36,097 nucleotides of DNA from Bacilli bacterium. GTDB taxonomy: Bacteria > Bacillota_I > Bacilli_A > RFN20 > CAG-826. Position 1 is the first letter of the stretch, and each line of letters opens with the position of its first letter. The notes beneath the pieces were generated by a model that did not search any database, was not told the DNA's origin, and worked only from the letters and a program-made list of their open reading frames with translations. The translations under genes were made by a program, and so were the position numbers. Location: assembly GCA_017534425.1 (NCBI GenBank), contig JAFXWB010000023.1, forward strand, positions 1 to 36,097, written 5' to 3'. Shown one piece after another: positions 25,576-33,277 of the stretch.

Positions 25576-26511
25576 TTACTTAAGTAAAAGTGTTGCGGCT
25601 CCAATAATTCCAGAGTTATATCCAAGTGAAGCAATCTTAATTTCAACTTTAACTTCAGGAAGATATCCATAATGTTCTTTTTCTAGATAAGCGACTAATT
25701 TATTAAGCAAATAGTCGCCTTGATTTGCGATTCCGCCCGATAAAACAATTGAAGAAGGTCTAAAAACGTTACAAATATTAATTAAGCCTTCGCCTAAGTA
25801 TTTAATGTAATTATCAACGACTTTTTGAGCTGTTGTGCATCCTGCTTTTGCGGTTTCAAAAATGAGTTTTCCGTTAACTTCTTCACCATTTTTAGCAATT
25901 AATGCTAATTTACATTCAGGATTTTCTTTAATAGCTTCGTTTGCTTGACGAACTAAAGCGGTAGCAGAAGCATACATTTCAAAGCAACCTTTTCTGCCAC
26001 AAGTACACGGAATTCCATCTAAAACTAAGACTTGATGACCAAGTTCAGCACCACGTCCATGATTACCTTCGTAAAGTTTTCCGTTAATGATAATTCCGCT
26101 ACCAATACCAGTTCCTAAAGTAATCATAACGACATCTTGTTCGTTTTTAGCTGATCCAAACTTTGCTTCGCCTAAAGCTGCAGCATTGGCATCATTTGTC
26201 ATTGCAACCTTTTTGCCTGGGAAAGAATGTTTAAGCATTCTACCAATTGGAAGATTTTCCCATTTTAAGTTATTTGAGTACATAACTACGCCTAAAGTGT
26301 TATCGATTGCGCCTGGAATACCTAATCCAATTCCTTCAAACTCATTATCATTATATGTTTCTTTAATTTTCTTAATTAAAGCTTCAATTTGTTCTTCTTG
26401 TGATAATTCTTTATCAATAGGCAATGAGAAGAGTTTATCTACTTGCCCATATCGATAAACTAAACCTCCTTTAATTGAGGTTCCACCAATATCAATTCCT
26501 AATATAGCCAT
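25576..26511 (-). CDS. ROK-family sugar kinase (glucokinase-like)
   Basis: 311 residues, cytoplasmic. ATP-binding DIGGTSIKGG (7-16), sugar-binding TNDANAAALGEAKFG with catalytic Asp107, TLGTGIGSGIIINGKLYEG, and the ROK zinc site GHQ (His159) with CTCGRKGC (Cys169, Cys171, Cys176). There is no N-terminal DNA-binding domain, so it is an enzyme rather than a repressor. It phosphorylates a free hexose at C6: glucose by default, with mannose or fructose possible. The pairing with manA suggests it handles mannose and/or glucose freed from a (gluco)mannan. It is the first gene of the unit, with its own promoter and an AAAGGA ribosome binding site. Confidence 0.93.
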   Translation of the reverse strand: MAILGIDIGGTSIKGGLVYRYGQVDKLFSLPIDKELSQEEQIEALIKKIKETYNDNEFEGIGLGIPGAIDNTLGVVMYSNNLKWENLPIGRMLKHSFPGKKVAMTNDANAAALGEAKFGSAKNEQDVVMITLGTGIGSGIIINGKLYEGNHGRGAELGHQVLVLDGIPCTCGRKGCFEMYASATALVRQANEAIKENPECKLALIAKNGEEVNGKLIFETAKAGCTTAQKVVDNYIKYLGEGLINICNVFRPSSIVLSGGIANQGDYLLNKLVAYLEKEHYGYLPEVKVEIKIASLGYNSGIIGAATLLLK

Positions 26512-26535
26512 AAATTTTTCCTTTATTACCTTGTT

Positions 26536-26565
26536 ATTATAGCACTTCCTTAAAAATATTTTTAA
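26536..26565 (-). promoter_or_regulatory. Promoter of the kinase-manA-esterase unit
   Basis: There is a perfect TATAAT on the minus strand (26541-26536). The -35 is weak: TAAAAA at 17 bp or TTAAAA at 18 bp. It lies just after the toxin-antitoxin terminator and 24 nt before the kinase ATG. Confidence 0.7.
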
Positions 26566-26583
26566 CTATTGCTTTATAAAAAG

Positions 26584-26607
26584 AAAAAGGCGATAGCGGC
26601 GCCTTTT
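26584..26607 (-). terminator. Terminator after the toxin-antitoxin pair
   Basis: A perfect 8-bp stem AAAAGGCG/CGCCTTTT with a 7-nt loop, followed by Ts on the minus strand. The flanking A/T runs make it potentially bidirectional. It starts 2 nt after the toxin stop. Confidence 0.85.
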
Positions 26608-26609
26608 CA

Positions 26610-26867
26610 TCATTCGTAATGTGACCACATCCTAAGAATAACAATTAAGTTTTCCTTTTCACGTACTTCATAAACGAGTCTGTGCTGAATGTTAATTCTT
26701 CTAGAATAAACATTTTCAAAACCCAAAAGTTTCTTATATGCAGGCGGACTCACGAATGGATTTTCGCTGATCAAATTTATTAAAGCTTTAACAGTTTTTG
26801 TAAGTGCAGGAAATTGTTTAATCTTTTCTGAATCTTTAATGGCTTGTTTTGAGTATTTTATTACCAT
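26610..26867 (-). CDS. yoeB: Type II toxin, YoeB/Txe-family ribosome-dependent mRNA interferase
   Basis: 85 residues, normal for the RelE-superfamily YoeB/Txe group. The C-terminal half carries the family pattern YSRRINIQHRLVYEV, followed by a strand and the terminal SHYE, which ends in the His-Tyr of the active-site tail. YoeB cleaves mRNA in the ribosomal A site. The start overlaps the antitoxin stop by 7 nt, the usual coupled arrangement. It is intact and presumably functional. Confidence 0.92.
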   Translation of the reverse strand: MVIKYSKQAIKDSEKIKQFPALTKTVKALINLISENPFVSPPAYKKLLGFENVYSRRINIQHRLVYEVREKENLIVILRMWSHYE

Positions 26868-27100
26868 TCAATATCCAAAAGTTCAGAAGATGGAGTCTCA
26901 ACACCTTCTTTAATACTTTCATACATGCCTGGAATTGAAGACAAATATAAAGATTCAAGAAGATTGTTGTAATCCTGTTCACTAAGCATGATAAAATTAC
27001 CATCTTTCGTAGAAACGGTGATTCTATCATTAAATTTGATACAAGCGTTTGCTAGTTTAAATAACTCTTGTCTAGCATTGGTAATGTTAACAGTTGTCAT
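26861..27100 (-). CDS. yefM: Antitoxin, YefM/Phd family
   Basis: 79 residues. The N-terminal DNA-binding part (MTTVNITNARQELFKLANAC...ITVSTKDGNFIMLSEQDYNNLLESLYL) matches the YefM/Phd fold. The C-terminal acidic tail would wrap the toxin. It is first in the pair, with a good AGGAGG site 8 nt upstream. It is expected to repress its own promoter together with YoeB; TGTAC-containing repeats over the -10 box support this. Confidence 0.92.
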   Translation of the reverse strand: MTTVNITNARQELFKLANACIKFNDRITVSTKDGNFIMLSEQDYNNLLESLYLSSIPGMYESIKEGVETPSSELLDIEW

Positions 27101-27118
27101 TTACTAATTCCTCCTAGC

Positions 27119-27153
27119 ACGTACATAATAACGTACATATTTCTTTTTGTAAA
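27119..27153 (-). promoter_or_regulatory. Promoter and likely YefM operator
   Basis: The minus strand has TTTACA (27153-27148), a 17-bp spacer and TATTAT (27130-27125). Two direct copies of TATGTACGT, 12 bp apart (27139-27131 and 27127-27119), flank and enter the -10 box. The YefM operator of E. coli is built on a TGTACA core, so these TGTAC repeats are probable antitoxin sites. Confidence 0.78.
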
Positions 27154-27154
27154 C

Positions 27155-27180
27155 AAAAATCCTCTTTCTTCAAGAGGACT
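27155..27180 (-). terminator. Terminator of tig-lon-engB
   Basis: On the minus strand TCCTCTT pairs with AAGAGGA around a 5-nt loop and is followed by TTTTT. It begins directly after the engB stop codon and runs right up to the antitoxin promoter. Confidence 0.88.
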
Positions 27181-27759
27181 TTATTCGTTTATAAGCTTTG
27201 AAATTTGGCTTCTTAATTCTTCAATTCCTATGTTTTTCACGGTTGAAATTGGAATAAATTGAGGAATTTTTAAATCTTGAGTTATATGTTTTTTCATTGC
27301 AGCTTTTTCGCTTTGATTAAGTTTGTCGATTTTAGAGGCAACAAGTAAGAATGGAACATCTTTCTCTACAATATAATTGTAGAAGTCAACATCATCTTTA
27401 CTTAATTTATGACGAGAATCAACAATGAAGACAACACCTGCAAGTGAAGGATTTTCAAAGTAAGTTTCCATCATTTTGGAGAAGGAATCTAATAACTTTC
27501 CTCCACTTGCGGTGTATCCATATCCTGGTGCATCCACTAAATAAAACTTTTCATCAATCTCAAAATAATTGAGAAGTTTAGTGTAACCTGGTTTTGATGA
27601 GGTTTTAGCTAAACCTTTGTTTTTCACCAAAGCATTTATTAAAGAACTCTTACCAACATTTGATTTGCCAACGAATACAATCTCTTTGAGATTTTTCTCC
27701 GGTTTTTGGCTATAGGTTTGAGCAGACTTAATAAATTTTGCCTTAGCGAAATTAATCAT
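27181..27759 (-). CDS. engB: Ribosome-biogenesis GTPase YsxC/EngB
   Basis: 192 residues, an essential GTPase for 50S subunit maturation. G1 GKSNVGKSS (31-39), G2 threonine in KPGYT (60), G3 DAPGYG (76-79 for DAPG) and G4 SKID (142-145) are all present. The N-terminal FAKAKFIKSA is also typical. It starts 1 nt after the lon stop; lon-engB adjacency is common in Firmicutes. Confidence 0.96.
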   Translation of the reverse strand: MINFAKAKFIKSAQTYSQKPEKNLKEIVFVGKSNVGKSSLINALVKNKGLAKTSSKPGYTKLLNYFEIDEKFYLVDAPGYGYTASGGKLLDSFSKMMETYFENPSLAGVVFIVDSRHKLSKDDVDFYNYIVEKDVPFLLVASKIDKLNQSEKAAMKKHITQDLKIPQFIPISTVKNIGIEELRSQISKLINE

Positions 27760-27760
27760 T

Positions 27761-30079
27761 TTATTTAACGAGTGCCACCTTTAGTGCATCGTCAACATTT
27801 TTCATGTAAACGATGTTTAAACTTGTTTTAACTTCCTTAGGAAGTTCTTCGACAGCTTTCTTATTTTCGTGTGGGACAATAATTGTCTTAATTCCGCTTC
27901 TAAGAGCTGCCATTGATTTCTCACGGAGTCCACCAATTGGGAGTGCATTACCGCGAAGTGTTACTTCGCCAGTCATTGCTACATCATTGCTAACAGGAGA
28001 TTTTGTATAGCTTGAGATGATGGCTGTCGTAATTGCAACACCAGCGCTTGGTCCATCTTTTGGAACTGCGCCTTCTGGGACGTGAATATGAATGTCATTG
28101 CTTTCGAACAATTTTGGATCAATTTTGTATTTGTCTGCATTTGAACGAACGTAAGAATAAGCAATAGTTGCCGATTCTTTCATAACTTCACCTAACTTAC
28201 CAGTGAGAATGAGATTTCCCTTTCCAGGGAAATAATTAACCTCAATTGGAAGAATATCGCCACCATATTGGGTGTAGGCTAAGCCAGTTACAACACCAAC
28301 TTGTCCTTTTTCTTCTTTCTTGGTGTTATCGAAAATTGGAGCGCCTAAATACTTTTCAACAAGTTCAGGTGTGACTTCAATCTTTTTAAGTTCTTTGTTG
28401 GTTAATAACTCAACAACTGCTTTTCTCATAACAGAAGCAATTTTTCTTTCAAGTTCACGAACACCAGATTCTCTAGTGTAACTACGAATGAGATGTAAAT
28501 ATGCTTCTTCAGAGAAAGAAATTTGTTTGGCTTTAAGACCATTTGCTGCAAGTTCTTTCTTATATAAGAAACCTTTAGCAATTTTTACCTTTTCAAGCTC
28601 TGTATATGAATTAACTTCAATAAGTTCAAGTCTATCACGTAATGGAGCTGGAATATTTTCAAGGTAGTTTGCGGTACAAATGAACAAAACATTACTCAAA
28701 TCGTAAGGTTCTTCAAGATAATTATCATTGAAGGCAAAGTTTTGTTCAGGGTCTAAAACCTCAAGAAGTGCGCTTGCTGGATCACCTTTATAAGATGAGG
28801 CAAGTTTATCAACTTCATCAAGTAGGAAAACTGGGTTAGTAACACCAACGCGTTTCATACCTGAAATAATTCTACCTGGCATAGAGCCAACATAGGTTCT
28901 TCTATGACCACGGATTTCGGCTTCATCAGAAATACCACCTAAACTAGCCTTGAAGAATTTTCTTCCAAGTGCTCTTGCGATGGATTTACCTAAGGAAGTT
29001 TTTCCACATCCTGGTGGGCCATAGAAACATAAAATTGGAGCCTTTAAGTTACCAGTCATTTTCTTGACTGCTAAGTACTCAACAATACGTTTTTTAACAT
29101 CAGTAAGACCATAATGGTCTTCGTCTAATATTTTCTTAACGTTTTCAAGGTCATCATTATCTTGAGTTTCTTCAAACCATGGCACATCCATAAGTGTTTG
29201 AATATAACTCATAATGAGTGACGATTCGAGGGATGCTTGAGGCATCATTGAATAACGTTTGAGTTCACTTAAAACTTTAGCTTTAACATGCTCTGGATAA
29301 GGATTTTCTTCAAGACGTTTCTTGATATTTTCCTCATCAGTTGAACCATCTGGGTCATCACCAAGTTCTTTCTTAATAGCGCGTAATTTTTCACGTAAGA
29401 TGTAATCTCTTTGTTGTTTTTCGGTTTGTTCAGAAACATCTTTTTGGATTTCTCTATCAACTTCCGCTTCTTTCTTAACATCTTTAAGAGCTTGGAGAGT
29501 TAACTCTAAACGTTTTTCTAAAACGAGTTCACTTAATATACGTGAACGACCTTCATCTGTAAGAGGGATAAATGGAGCTAAAATATCTGCCAATTTGGTT
29601 GGATCAGCACCTTTGGACGTAATTTCTTGGAAGGTTTTGATCGGCATGATTGAGTTAATCTTTGGCATTTCCATCACCATTTGCATAATCGCTTTGCAAA
29701 GTGCAATAACTTTTTGGTTATCAGTGATGACATCTTCCACTGTTTCAGCATCTGCTACAAAGTAGCCAGCTTGATCAAATGTAAGATTATGAATTTTAAC
29801 TCTCTTTGTTCCGTTAATATGAACTCGAATGTAAGTCTTCATATTTGAATATGAAGTGATGCGGCATAAAGTACCAATCTCGTTAACGTCTTTAGAGGTT
29901 GGAACTTCGATGGAAGCATCTTTTTGAGTAACGACTAAAAGGAGGGATGAATTAAAATCCCTTGAAGCATTAATTGCTTTAATGGAAAAATCTCTACCAG
30001 CATCAACTTGTAAATTTCTTTGTTCAGGAAAAACACTAAATTGTTTGGTAATGAGTAATGGTAAAGTCATCTTTGCCAT
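27761..30079 (-). CDS. lon: ATP-dependent Lon protease
   Basis: 772 residues, full-length LonA. The N-terminal substrate-recognition domain (LPLLITKQFSVFPEQ) covers about 1-200 and a helical region runs to about 300. The AAA+ module has Walker A GPPGCGKTS (354-362) and Walker B VFLLDEVD (417-424). The C-terminal protease domain has KDGPSAG with catalytic Ser678 and the partner Lys721 in GGLREKSMAA. It degrades misfolded and regulatory proteins in the cytoplasm, and could also be the protease that destroys the YefM-type antitoxin encoded nearby. A strong AAAGGAGG precedes the start, 35 nt after tig. Confidence 0.97.
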   Translation of the reverse strand: MAKMTLPLLITKQFSVFPEQRNLQVDAGRDFSIKAINASRDFNSSLLLVVTQKDASIEVPTSKDVNEIGTLCRITSYSNMKTYIRVHINGTKRVKIHNLTFDQAGYFVADAETVEDVITDNQKVIALCKAIMQMVMEMPKINSIMPIKTFQEITSKGADPTKLADILAPFIPLTDEGRSRILSELVLEKRLELTLQALKDVKKEAEVDREIQKDVSEQTEKQQRDYILREKLRAIKKELGDDPDGSTDEENIKKRLEENPYPEHVKAKVLSELKRYSMMPQASLESSLIMSYIQTLMDVPWFEETQDNDDLENVKKILDEDHYGLTDVKKRIVEYLAVKKMTGNLKAPILCFYGPPGCGKTSLGKSIARALGRKFFKASLGGISDEAEIRGHRRTYVGSMPGRIISGMKRVGVTNPVFLLDEVDKLASSYKGDPASALLEVLDPEQNFAFNDNYLEEPYDLSNVLFICTANYLENIPAPLRDRLELIEVNSYTELEKVKIAKGFLYKKELAANGLKAKQISFSEEAYLHLIRSYTRESGVRELERKIASVMRKAVVELLTNKELKKIEVTPELVEKYLGAPIFDNTKKEEKGQVGVVTGLAYTQYGGDILPIEVNYFPGKGNLILTGKLGEVMKESATIAYSYVRSNADKYKIDPKLFESNDIHIHVPEGAVPKDGPSAGVAITTAIISSYTKSPVSNDVAMTGEVTLRGNALPIGGLREKSMAALRSGIKTIIVPHENKKAVEELPKEVKTSLNIVYMKNVDDALKVALVK

Positions 30080-30114
30080 AGCTTTTCCTCCTTTCTTTGT
30101 GATTTTGGTTTAAA

Positions 30115-31392
30115 TTAAGCAATATTTTCTTTTGCTAGGAAGTCTTGGATCTTTCTTTGACGAAGTTCTGCTTTGAATCTTGCTAAATCTTTACCAAGGA
30201 TTTCTTTGACTCTGTCAACAGGCATCTTGTACATATCTGCGATTGATTGCATTTCTTTGTCAACATCAGCTTCCGTTACATCAAGCTTCTCTTGTTTGGC
30301 AATTTCTTCCATACAGAGAATGGTGCGAAGATTCTTATCTGCTTCGATTTTCATCTTCATTTCGGTTTCTTGAGCTGATGAACCAGTGATTTGATAGTAT
30401 TGTTCAAGAGTTAAACCACGTTGTTTGATTTGTTCTTCCATGTTTTTCTTCATGCCATCAACTTCTTCAAGAAGAATTTCTTGGGCAATTGTGACATCAG
30501 CATGGGCAACGATTTCTTCTAAAACTTTGTTTAAAGCATCACTTTGAGCTTTATTTTCTTTTTGTTGAAGAAGTGTTTTCTTTTCATATTCACGAAGGCT
30601 TGCTTCATCTTTAACTTCTGGGATGTTTAAATCCTTGATTAAATCTTCATCAAGTTTTGGTAAAACTTTTTCTTTCACTTCGTGAATCTTACATTTGAAC
30701 AATGCTTTTTTACCTGCTAATTCTGGGACGTATTGAGTTGGGAAAGTGACATTAACTTCAACATCTTCGCCAGCTTTGTGACCGACTAATTGATCTTCAA
30801 AACCTGGAACGAATTGATTTGAACCGAGCTCTAATGAATAGTTATCAGCTTTGCCACCTTCAAATTCTTTTCCGTCAACTGAACCGACGAAATCGAAGAC
30901 AACTGTATCACCTTTTGCTGCTTCACCTTCTTTAACAACTAAGGAAGCGTTTTGGGCGACGAGTTTTTCGATTGCTTCGTCAATTTCTTTCTCTTCAACT
31001 TTAACTGCATCTTTCTTGATGGCTAAACCTTTGTAGTTTCCAAGTTTGACTTCTGGAGCAAGAACGATAAGGAACTTTAATTGAAGTTCGGTATCACTTA
31101 CTTTAGTAACATCAACACTTGGTCTAGCAAATGGTTGAAGCTTTTCTTCTTTTAAGACTTCCTCGAACGCTGGTTGAAGGCTTAAATTAATAGCTTCGTT
31201 GAAGATTGAACCTTGGTCGATATGTTTTTTAGCAATATCAGTTGGAACTTTGCCTTTGCGGAATCCTTTAACTTCTAGATTACCTGCAAGTTTTGTGAAA
31301 GCTTTGGCTTGGTATTCTTTCCAAGCTTCAGTTTCGATATCGCAAATAACTTCGACTTTTGAATTTTCAAGTTTGTTAACAACTCTTTTCAT
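30115..31392 (-). CDS. tig: Trigger factor, ribosome-associated chaperone and prolyl isomerase
   Basis: 425 residues, usual length. The ribosome-binding signature GFRKGKVP lies at residues 43-50. The FKBP-type domain spans about 150-240 (GDTVVFDFVGSVDGKEFEGG, FVPGFEDQLVGHKAGE). A long helical chaperone domain follows to the end. Directly followed by lon; in many Firmicutes clpX lies between them, but not here. It has its own consensus promoter and an AAAGGAGAT ribosome binding site. Confidence 0.97.
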   Translation of the reverse strand: MKRVVNKLENSKVEVICDIETEAWKEYQAKAFTKLAGNLEVKGFRKGKVPTDIAKKHIDQGSIFNEAINLSLQPAFEEVLKEEKLQPFARPSVDVTKVSDTELQLKFLIVLAPEVKLGNYKGLAIKKDAVKVEEKEIDEAIEKLVAQNASLVVKEGEAAKGDTVVFDFVGSVDGKEFEGGKADNYSLELGSNQFVPGFEDQLVGHKAGEDVEVNVTFPTQYVPELAGKKALFKCKIHEVKEKVLPKLDEDLIKDLNIPEVKDEASLREYEKKTLLQQKENKAQSDALNKVLEEIVAHADVTIAQEILLEEVDGMKKNMEEQIKQRGLTLEQYYQITGSSAQETEMKMKIEADKNLRTILCMEEIAKQEKLDVTEADVDKEMQSIADMYKMPVDRVKEILGKDLARFKAELRQRKIQDFLAKENIA

Positions 31393-31428
31393 AATTTATT
31401 TGTAATCTCCTTTAATTTGCAAATTAAA

Positions 31429-31457
31429 AGTATAAAGGTTTGGCTCTTTATACGCAA
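31429..31457 (-). promoter_or_regulatory. Promoter of tig-lon-engB
   Basis: The minus strand shows TTGCGT (31457-31452), exactly 17 bp, then TATACT (31434-31429). The leader is about 30 nt and carries AAAGGAGAT before the tig ATG. No HrcA/CtsR-like operator was recognised nearby. Confidence 0.82.
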
Positions 31458-31504
31458 GTAAGAAAAATACTTTTTAATGGTTGGTTATCTTCGATACAAC
31501 GATA

Positions 31505-32407
31505 TTAGAGTCTAATTTCTGGAGTAGACTCAATAATTTTCTGAATTTTTGAGGCCAATTCTATGATTTCTTCATCATTAGATGAATGTAGCTTATTTAG
31601 GTAAGATTCAGCAATTCTAACGAATGCTGAAGAAAGAAGTTTTACTGAATCGACATAAATATTTTCTGGATAGGTGTCGATTACATAGCAATTAAATAAA
31701 TGTAATGCAGTCTCTATCATTGAAACATCATGATTACATTTTTCTGCAATTAATCTACATGTTTCGTTGAACGCTGGAGTCATAAATGGAGGAGTGATTC
31801 TAGCAGGGTTAACTGCGATTAATCCGTTACGTGACAAGAACCCAACTTCTTCATCAAATTTAGCGTCCACTAAAACGATTAAAGCATAGGTTCTAAAGTT
31901 TGGATTTACATCCTCTCTTTTCATGAAAATTTTAAGTGAATCAATATAAATATTGAGATTGTAATTTTTAAGTGAGAAAAGAACTTGTGAAATCTTTGCC
32001 GAATCAGTCTCTTTTTCTAGCACATCAAAGATCTCATCTAATTCAAAAGTTTGATGTGATTTTGGGTGCGCTTCTTCTTCGATTCTGTCCTTCATGTCTC
32101 TCATAAATTCTTCAACTTCTTGAGAAACATATGGAAGATTTTCGTAATGTTTTAAAGCAAGTCGAGCTTCATCAAAAAGCTTTTTGGACATAAGAAGTTC
32201 AAAATGAGTTTTCATTAAACGAAGTTGATAGGTTTTTTCAATCAAAGATTGATTTGATTCAATTTCATCTAAAGCGGTATCGATTTTACCTTGAATAACT
32301 AAACAAGAAATACGCATTAAAAGTTCTTTTGGATCCGTTGAGTCTTTCGTAAGATCCAAAATTAAGTTGTATTCTTTTTTGTTAAATAGTGATTCTAAAT
32401 TGTCCAT
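31505..32407 (-). CDS. TPR-like helical repeat protein of unknown function
   Basis: 300 residues, cytoplasmic, almost entirely alpha-helical. Short helix pairs such as LFNKKEYNLILDL, ELLMRISCLVIQGKIDTALDEIE and LFDEARLALKHYENLPYVS suggest TPR-type repeats in the first 110 residues. An acidic linker and a second helical domain (130-300) follow. It resembles the DUF3196-type proteins of Bacilli and Mollicutes, but I am not sure of that assignment. It may be a scaffold or adaptor. It is monocistronic, with a consensus promoter only 12 bp before the start codon and no Shine-Dalgarno sequence. Confidence 0.8.
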   Translation of the reverse strand: MDNLESLFNKKEYNLILDLTKDSTDPKELLMRISCLVIQGKIDTALDEIESNQSLIEKTYQLRLMKTHFELLMSKKLFDEARLALKHYENLPYVSQEVEEFMRDMKDRIEEEAHPKSHQTFELDEIFDVLEKETDSAKISQVLFSLKNYNLNIYIDSLKIFMKREDVNPNFRTYALIVLVDAKFDEEVGFLSRNGLIAVNPARITPPFMTPAFNETCRLIAEKCNHDVSMIETALHLFNCYVIDTYPENIYVDSVKLLSSAFVRIAESYLNKLHSSNDEEIIELASKIQKIIESTPEIRL

Positions 32408-32419
32408 TTGTCTGGAAGT

Positions 32420-32448
32420 ATTATATAGAATTAAATAATTCTAGGCAA
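32420..32448 (-). promoter_or_regulatory. Promoter of the TPR-like gene
   Basis: The minus strand shows TTGCCT (32448-32443), 17 bp, then TATAAT (32425-32420). Only 12 nt separate the -10 box from the ATG, so the transcript would have a leader of about five bases. Confidence 0.78.
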
Positions 32449-32490
32449 ATCAAAGACTAAAAAGATTATGAATTTTTGCTTATCTTTTTA

Positions 32491-32496
32491 TATAAT
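32491..32496 (+). promoter_or_regulatory. Likely -10 box of the acyltransferase-like gene
   Basis: A perfect TATAAT lies 17 nt before the ATG on the plus strand. The -35 region is not recognisable. The short leader has no Shine-Dalgarno sequence. Confidence 0.5.
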
Positions 32497-32513
32497 TTTC
32501 GCATAAAGTCAAA

Positions 32514-33263
32514 ATGAAAAGATACATATACAAGAAACAAAAACAGCCAATTTATGGCGCATTTAAAGGTTTATTTAAATTATTTTTACATAAACCTAAA
32601 TTCATAAATCACAATGAAAATTTACCTGAAGATGGTTTAATGGTTGGTTTACACATGGGCAAGTTTGGTCCATTTTATATGTCTCAATATATGCCATTTA
32701 AGTTCGCTATTATTGGAGCGCATCAAATGCTTGAATCATATAAAGAACGTTTTTTATATTTAAAAAATGTTTTGTATATTGAAAAACAACATAAAAGCAA
32801 ATTTGCATCAACTTTAAAAGCAACATTTGAAGCGTGTTTTTCAAAATATATTTATAAAGGGATGCATATTATTCCTTCATATCAGGATATGCGTTTACTT
32901 CACACAATTCATAATGCCGCTAAAACTATGGATAACGGATTACCTGTTATGATTTTTCCAGAAAACAGTGATAACGGATATCAAAAAACATTACAAGAAT
33001 GTCATGATGGTTTTATTACTATTGCAAAATTCGTTAGTAAAAACCGCAAAAAAGAAACTCCAATTTATCCTTTTTATACTCATGTTAAAAGAAAAATTAT
33101 TATAATTGGAAAACCATTCTATTTATCAGAACTAAAAGGAAAAAGTAATGAGGAAATTATTGCATACACTAGAGATAGAGTTAATGATCTAAATCCTTGG
33201 TATGAAGATGATAAAAAAGATAATCAATTATTCCCTATTAAACATAAAAGAAAGGCCGATTAA
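32514..33263 (+). CDS. PlsC-like lysophospholipid acyltransferase family protein
   Basis: 249 residues. Order and spacing of motifs resemble the PlsC/LPLAT acyltransferases: GLHMGKFGPFYM takes the place of the catalytic NHxxxxD (His but no standard Asp at +5), and MIFPENSDNGY takes the place of the FPEGTRS glycerol-phosphate motif. The C-terminal PIYPFYTHVKRKIIIIGKPF also fits the fold. No long transmembrane helix is obvious, so membrane contact would be peripheral. Because both motifs deviate, the donor and acceptor may be unusual (for example a glycolipid). Very A/T-rich codons, and on the opposite strand to its neighbours. The stop overlaps that of the convergent gene. Confidence 0.6.
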   Translation: MKRYIYKKQKQPIYGAFKGLFKLFLHKPKFINHNENLPEDGLMVGLHMGKFGPFYMSQYMPFKFAIIGAHQMLESYKERFLYLKNVLYIEKQHKSKFASTLKATFEACFSKYIYKGMHIIPSYQDMRLLHTIHNAAKTMDNGLPVMIFPENSDNGYQKTLQECHDGFITIAKFVSKNRKKETPIYPFYTHVKRKIIIIGKPFYLSELKGKSNEEIIAYTRDRVNDLNPWYEDDKKDNQLFPIKHKRKAD

Positions 33264-33277
33264 GCTTCGACCTTTTT
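33251..33277. terminator. Bidirectional terminator shared by two convergent genes
   Basis: AAAGG-c-CGA pairs with TCG-a-CCTTT (one mismatch) around a 7-nt loop. On the plus strand a T7 run follows; on the minus strand CCTTTCTTTTATG follows. The hairpin contains both stop codons: TAA at 33261-33263 (+) and TAA at 33262-33260 (-). Confidence 0.8.

Noticed and set aside
25576-26511. ROK protein as the locus repressor
   Set aside because: It lacks the N-terminal helix-turn-helix of ROK repressors and has the full kinase motifs.
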